DNA of 64,000 bases from Ceratotherium simum simum (Eukaryota; Chordata; Mammalia; Perissodactyla; Rhinocerotidae). A model generated the notes under the pieces. The model was not told the DNA's origin. It saw only the letters and a list, made by a program, of their open reading frames with translations, and searched no databases. The DNA is taken from positions 42,296,213-42,360,212 of the forward strand of contig NW_004454165.1 in assembly GCF_000283155.1 (NCBI RefSeq), read 5' to 3'. The position numbers were made by a program, and so were the translations under genes. Shown one piece after another: positions 59,901-64,000 of the stretch (within the stretch, counting starts at the first letter, position 1; every line of letters begins with the position of its first letter).

Positions 59901-60263
59901 AGCCCAAGGAGATCTGCTTTATTATTTTCTTCCCTCTATTTGTTTTGGTTTAGTTCCCTCTTATTTTTCTATTTAAGTGGAAGGATAGAGTCTTGATTTG
60001 AGATATTATTTATTTTCAAACGTAAACATTTAAATCTACTTTTTTTCTAAGCACTGCTCTAGCTACATCCCTCTAGTTTTGGTATTTTTTGTTTTAATTT
60101 TTATTCAGATAAAAATATTTTCTAAGTTTCCTTGATACTTTCTCCTCGACCTATGGGTTATTTAGAAATGTATTGGGGATTTTCCAGGTTTCTTTTTGCA
60201 ATTGACTTCCTTCTTAATTCCATTAGGTTTGAGTAGTATAATTTATATGACTTTAATTCTTTT
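56960..60263 (-). mobile_element. Old L1 LINE, antisense, left part
   Basis: A long antisense L1: 3' UTR at 56960-57650 (CCATAGTTCTGCCTTTTCAA, GAATGGCTGCACCATTTTGC), then ORF2 in reverse with TGTTGAGAGTTCTTTATATA, TTGCTATGTGGATGACTCTG, TTGAACCTGCCTTGCATTCC, GGTCAGTCTAGCCAGAGGTT and CTATGGGTTATTTAGAAATG. The ORF2 frame is broken by many stops and indels, so it codes for no functional reverse transcriptase. Confidence 0.9.
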
Positions 60264-60469
60264 TTTTAAATAATTTTATTTATATATTTTCCCCCAAAGC
60301 CCCAGTAGATAGTTGTATGTCATAGCTGCACATCCTTCTAGTTGCTGTACGTGGGACGCGGCCTCAGCATGGCTGGAGAAGTGGTACGTCGGTGCACGCC
60401 TGGAATCCGAACCTGGGCCGCCAGTAGCGGAGCACGTGTGCTTAACTGCTAAGCCACAGGGCCGGCCCG
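60264..60469 (-). mobile_element. ERE SINE nested in L1, antisense
   Basis: Read in reverse it has the tRNA-like head (GGGCCGGCCCTGTGGCTTAG on the minus strand) and the AGTAGATAGTTGTATGTCAT segment but lacks the middle GAGCTAACATC blocks, so it is a different ERE subtype from those at 53.8 and 55.5 kb. Perfect 20-bp target duplication starting TATATGACTTTAATT at 60244-60263 and 60470-60489. Confidence 0.95.
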
Positions 60470-61850
60470 TATATGACTTTAATTCTTTTAAATTTTTTAA
60501 GGTTTGTTTAATGGCACGCAGTATGACCTATCTCAGTGACCCTTCCATGTGCTGTTGCTGTGTGGACTGCTCCATAAATATCAGTGTCTAGTGGATTCAT
60601 AGTGTTGTTCAGGTCTTCTCCACCCTTGGAAATTTCCTGTCTACTTTAGCTATTGGTTGGCATCAATATACCAATCTAAGGGTTGGCATCTAAGGGATCA
60701 TCTAAGGGTTGGTGTCTTTTGATTGTTTTTCTCTTTGAAAATTGGCCAGATTTTATTTGTTCTTTGTATGTCGAGTAATTTTGGATTGTATCCTGGACAC
60801 TTTGAAAGATATATCGTAGGACTCTGGGTCTTGTAAAAATCTTCTTGAGGATGTTGATTCTTGTTTGTTGGTTTGTGTTAGCAGGCGATCCACCTGGTCA
60901 GGTTTGGAAGCAAGTTCCTCTCGGCTTCTGTGGATGATGGCTCCAATGCCAGTTAATTTACAAAGCCTTTGCTGTGCTGTTTGGGCCTGGCCCTCACTTG
61001 CACCCCGGTGGTGGTTGATGTCGTGGGTGAGTTTCCAGAGCCTTTTCTAGGCTTCCTCTGGTGTGTTGTTCACATGTGAGCTTCGTACAGAACTGGGAAT
61101 CCCTTTCTCCTTTCTAGGATTTCTCCCACTCTCTGCAGCATCCAGCGGTCCCTTTTCCAAGGATGTCTAGCCAGATAAATAGGATTCTCTCATAATTTCT
61201 GCCATCCAACACTTTTGTGCAGTTTCAAGACAGAAGAACAGTGGGGAAGAGAGAGAAAAATATAGCAGGGGCCCCTTCCCTCGTTCTTCACACAACAGGC
61301 TCCCTTTCCTCGGTTCCTCTATCCAGAGAGATGGGTTTCCTCTTAGGGTCTTAGGTGATGGCACCATCACTCTGACAGTGTGCATCCACAAATGGGGCTG
61401 GCTTCAGAGCCAGAAGAGAAAAATGGACAGAGAGAACAACAACAAAAAAGAATTATCCCCATATTCTTACTTACAAGGGCGACTTTTGCCAGTCCTCTGG
61501 GAAAAAAACAAAAAAAAAACCTTTAGGTTTCTCCTGGAGTTTTGCCACATACGCCTGGTACAGAGGTCCCAGATGAGCACGCCCTCGAGTCAAAGCTGCC
61601 AGATACCAAGAGGAGAGACGACACCAGGAAACTCACCACTGACATACCAATTTTCCTCGAGTTTGGGTGTGCTCCCAACCTGCCTTCTCCTGTTTGCTGT
61701 CAATGGCTCCGGTTGTTGCTTTTTGTATTTTGTCCAGAGTTTTTAGTTTAATCAGTGGGAGCCATAGACAATAGCAGCTTCCACCCTCTTGGCCAAGACC
61801 AGAAGCCCCAATCATTTTTGAGCTTTTTCTTGCTTTCTGACATAACAAGC
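60470..61850 (-). mobile_element. L1 LINE, antisense, right part (5' side)
   Basis: The L1 continues after the ERE (AATTCTTTTAAATTTTTTAA) through ORF2 5' sequence and into an old L1M/HAL1-like 5' region ending with TTTTGTCCAGAGTTTTTAGT and CCCTCTTGGCCAAGACCAGA. Part of the right side may be a separate insertion. Confidence 0.6.
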
Positions 61851-62199
61851 TATTCCAAGTTCACCTGCTCAAGACCTAAAATTAACTTTTCTCCAAGATG
61901 GGAGAATTTATAAATGCAGATCTGGGCGGCAGGGTGCTCACTGCTAGTGGTGTGCAATGCCTCTGGGCTCTATAGTGGGTAGCTAGGGCTTAAAGTTATG
62001 GGTGTACTCAATACCTCCAGTTAAAACCCCATTCTGCAGGTTCTTCCTTACCTTCTCCCATTCTGTACTTGTCTCTCCTTTTCCTACAGCCAGACCCCTG
62101 GTTCCAAGAATTTCAAAATATTTATTCTTTTGCTCTCCTCTCCAATATGTGCAAAATAGATTCAGAATCAGTACGTTAATATGAACACACAAAGCAAAG
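61851..62199. other. Intergenic, no gene recognised
   Basis: Short unique stretch between old LINE-like segments. Confidence 0.3.
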
Positions 62200-62520
62200 T
62201 TCAGGATTTCTTTACAGTTTTTTGTTTGTTTTCCATGGTTTAAAAAATTAAAAATATACACAAAGGTACCCAGAGAAGTCTCACTCCCTTTCCTATCCCT
62301 TCCATTCAATTTCCACTTACCCCTATAGGCAACTATTTTTGTTGTTTTTGATTCATCCAGTCTGGGTTTCTTTTTACAAACTGTGTGCTTGTTTTTAATT
62401 CCACTTCTTTCTTATAGAAAGGGTAACACACCATATATACCTTTTTGCACCTTGTTTTTCCACTTACCAGTAGAAAACCTAGAAATCACTCCATGTCAGT
62501 TCATGGAGGCTGAAAGGGCA
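62200..62520 (-). mobile_element. Probable antisense L1-type 3' fragment
   Basis: GGCAACTATTTTTGTTGTTT and CCTAGAAATCACTCCATGTC resemble antisense old L1 3' sequence. Confidence 0.4.
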
Positions 62521-64000
62521 TTCGGGACGTGGTCCGTGTGGTGCTGAAAGGCACCACTGGTGCTCTAGGATGCGGGCTGCACATAGACCTAGAGAGCCTT
62601 GCGTCAAGGACAGCCTCTATCGGCTCTCTGTACCATCCTGGCAACAGGCTTGAACTTGCAGAAGAGTGCAACTCCTTGTGCATTGTAATAGAAAACCACT
62701 GTCCACAGCACCCCTCTATTTCCTCCTTTCCCAGCTGGGGCCTTTGGCTTCTTCTGCCCTCTCTCTATCATGGGTAGAAAAATCACAAAAACCTAGGGGC
62801 AACCATTGGCCTTCCCCTGGTTCACTGATTGTCCCCTCCCTCCTCATCTTGTTAATTTCTTTCAGTGCTTGTCCCTGAAGAAATACACTAAGTCTTGTGC
62901 CATGTTCATCTATATTTGCCCGTTTGCCACTGTAAGCCCCTCTGAACAGGCATCATGTCAACGATCTCCCCCAGGGTAGGGAAAGTGTCCTCAAGGGTTC
63001 ATGGCAGGTGTGGTCCCTGAGACACACCAGGGAAAGTCTGACACTGTGAGTGTTGGTGATGTTGCTGCCAAAGGACTGACGAGATGAGAACATTCCTGGA
63101 TTCCTGACCAGGACCCAGTCTGACCAGAGGGCTCCCTTGGTCTCTGAACTCCTGGATGAAGAGACTGCCGCCGTTTGCCTTGGGTGACAGGACAGAGTAC
63201 AGAGCTCCTCAAGCTGCTAGAGCCTTTCTATCCGTTTCCACTCTACTATTTCTAGTTGCCTTAACAATAAATGTTCCTACCGCTCGGGGGTGGTGGTCTT
63301 TAATTAATTGTTTACACTAAGCCAGAACTCAGCGTCTTCCTCTGGACGCTGGGCAAGAGGAGCTCTACCCTCCAGCTCTTGGTGGCCTCACGTAACCGAG
63401 CAGCAGCAGGAGCTGAGGCTCTTCGCTTCCCTCCATCAGTCTCCCTCCACTGCTGTGCTTCTCTTCTCTGCTTTTCCCACGTTCCCCTTTCTTCCTTCTC
63501 CCTCTGCTTTTCCTTTTCTCCAAATCTATTCCTCTTCCCCATCGCTCTGCCACAAAGCCGCCTAAACAGATTCTTTCTGTTTAGTTATTCCCTGACTTTT
63601 TCTTTTAAATAAAAGAATATGCTTTATAAACCCTAAGCACATACTTTAAACATCGAAATAAATAAGGACCTGAATAGACATAAGGGTCACAATGCACTTC
63701 TTTTATCTGGGGAAGGGACAGGGTGTCAAGCTACAGGCGTGGGCTTTGGGGAGTAATGCTATGTTAGTGGCAGCTATGAGCCAACAGAAAATCCCCCGCA
63801 GGCAGTGTTGGGGTGACAGGAACATCATGTTGAGAACCTGGTGGGTAACCCACAAGATGAGAGGTTCGAGAAAGGTGAGTAACGTTTAGAAGCCGAGTAA
63901 AAACACGAGTGTGATCCTGATGACACACAAATAATACAAAACTCACCAGAAATTCCTGGATGGTATTAACGGAAACAATCTGTTTCGGTTAAATTGTTCA
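62521..64000. other. Intergenic to window end, no gene recognised
   Basis: A CT-rich tract lies at 63430-63540. AATAAATG near 63268 and the surrounding composition might mark an old LTR end, but no family is recognised. No coding pattern. Confidence 0.35.

Noticed and set aside
57749..59976. Hydrophobic short frames suggesting membrane proteins
   Set aside because: They are antisense translations of L1 ORF2, which is A-rich in sense and therefore Phe/Leu-rich in reverse.
60264..60469. tRNA gene
   Set aside because: The tRNA-like head belongs to an ERE SINE with A-rich tail and target duplication; no complete tRNA cloverleaf is kept.

Overview
This window is nuclear DNA from a placental mammal, almost certainly a perissodactyl and most likely a horse-like species (Equus). 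The evidence is four copies of the tRNA-derived SINE known as ERE (equine repetitive element), three or four of them flanked by readable target-site duplications, on a background of L1, L2, MIR, MLT1/MaLR and hAT relics. No intact protein-coding gene lies in the window.

The left end is the 3' untranslated region of SOX1 on the + strand (single-exon SOXB1 neural transcription factor). The coding region must end just outside the left edge. The 3' UTR is followed by SOX1 downstream flank: a unique stretch with NRF1-like motifs (2.76-3.06 kb), a CpG island (about 3.4-5.0 kb) and repeat-poor DNA to about 7 kb. From 7 to 35 kb the sequence is ordinary intergenic DNA made of old repeats, with two unusual inverted duplications (9.1-12.7 kb and 24.2-25.9 kb) and a minisatellite broken by an assembly gap (27.1-28.2 kb). 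A second regulatory-looking domain spans about 36.0-40.5 kb: a CpG island, a sequence dense in GATA, homeodomain and SOX motifs (37.51-37.69 kb), a tandem CRE (38.40 kb), an octamer flanked by SOX cores (39.02-39.13 kb) and a second GC-rich patch with an exact 23-bp tandem duplication. From 40.5 to 64 kb it is again intergenic: L2/MIR/MLT1 fragments, a probable solo LTR, a 20-bp-unit minisatellite, a long antisense L1 and four EREs, all in minus orientation.

In human, the SOX1 downstream region is covered by lncRNA SOX1-OT; CpG islands here are plausible promoters or exons for the equivalent transcript, but I cannot place exons from sequence alone. The most remarkable item is the inverted duplication: two 515-bp arms differing at one base by my reading, joined at a 13-bp hairpin to about 255 bp of much older inverted homology. 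Family names for old repeats come from memory of consensus sequences and were not checked against a library. Motif calls are sequence matches, not proof of binding.
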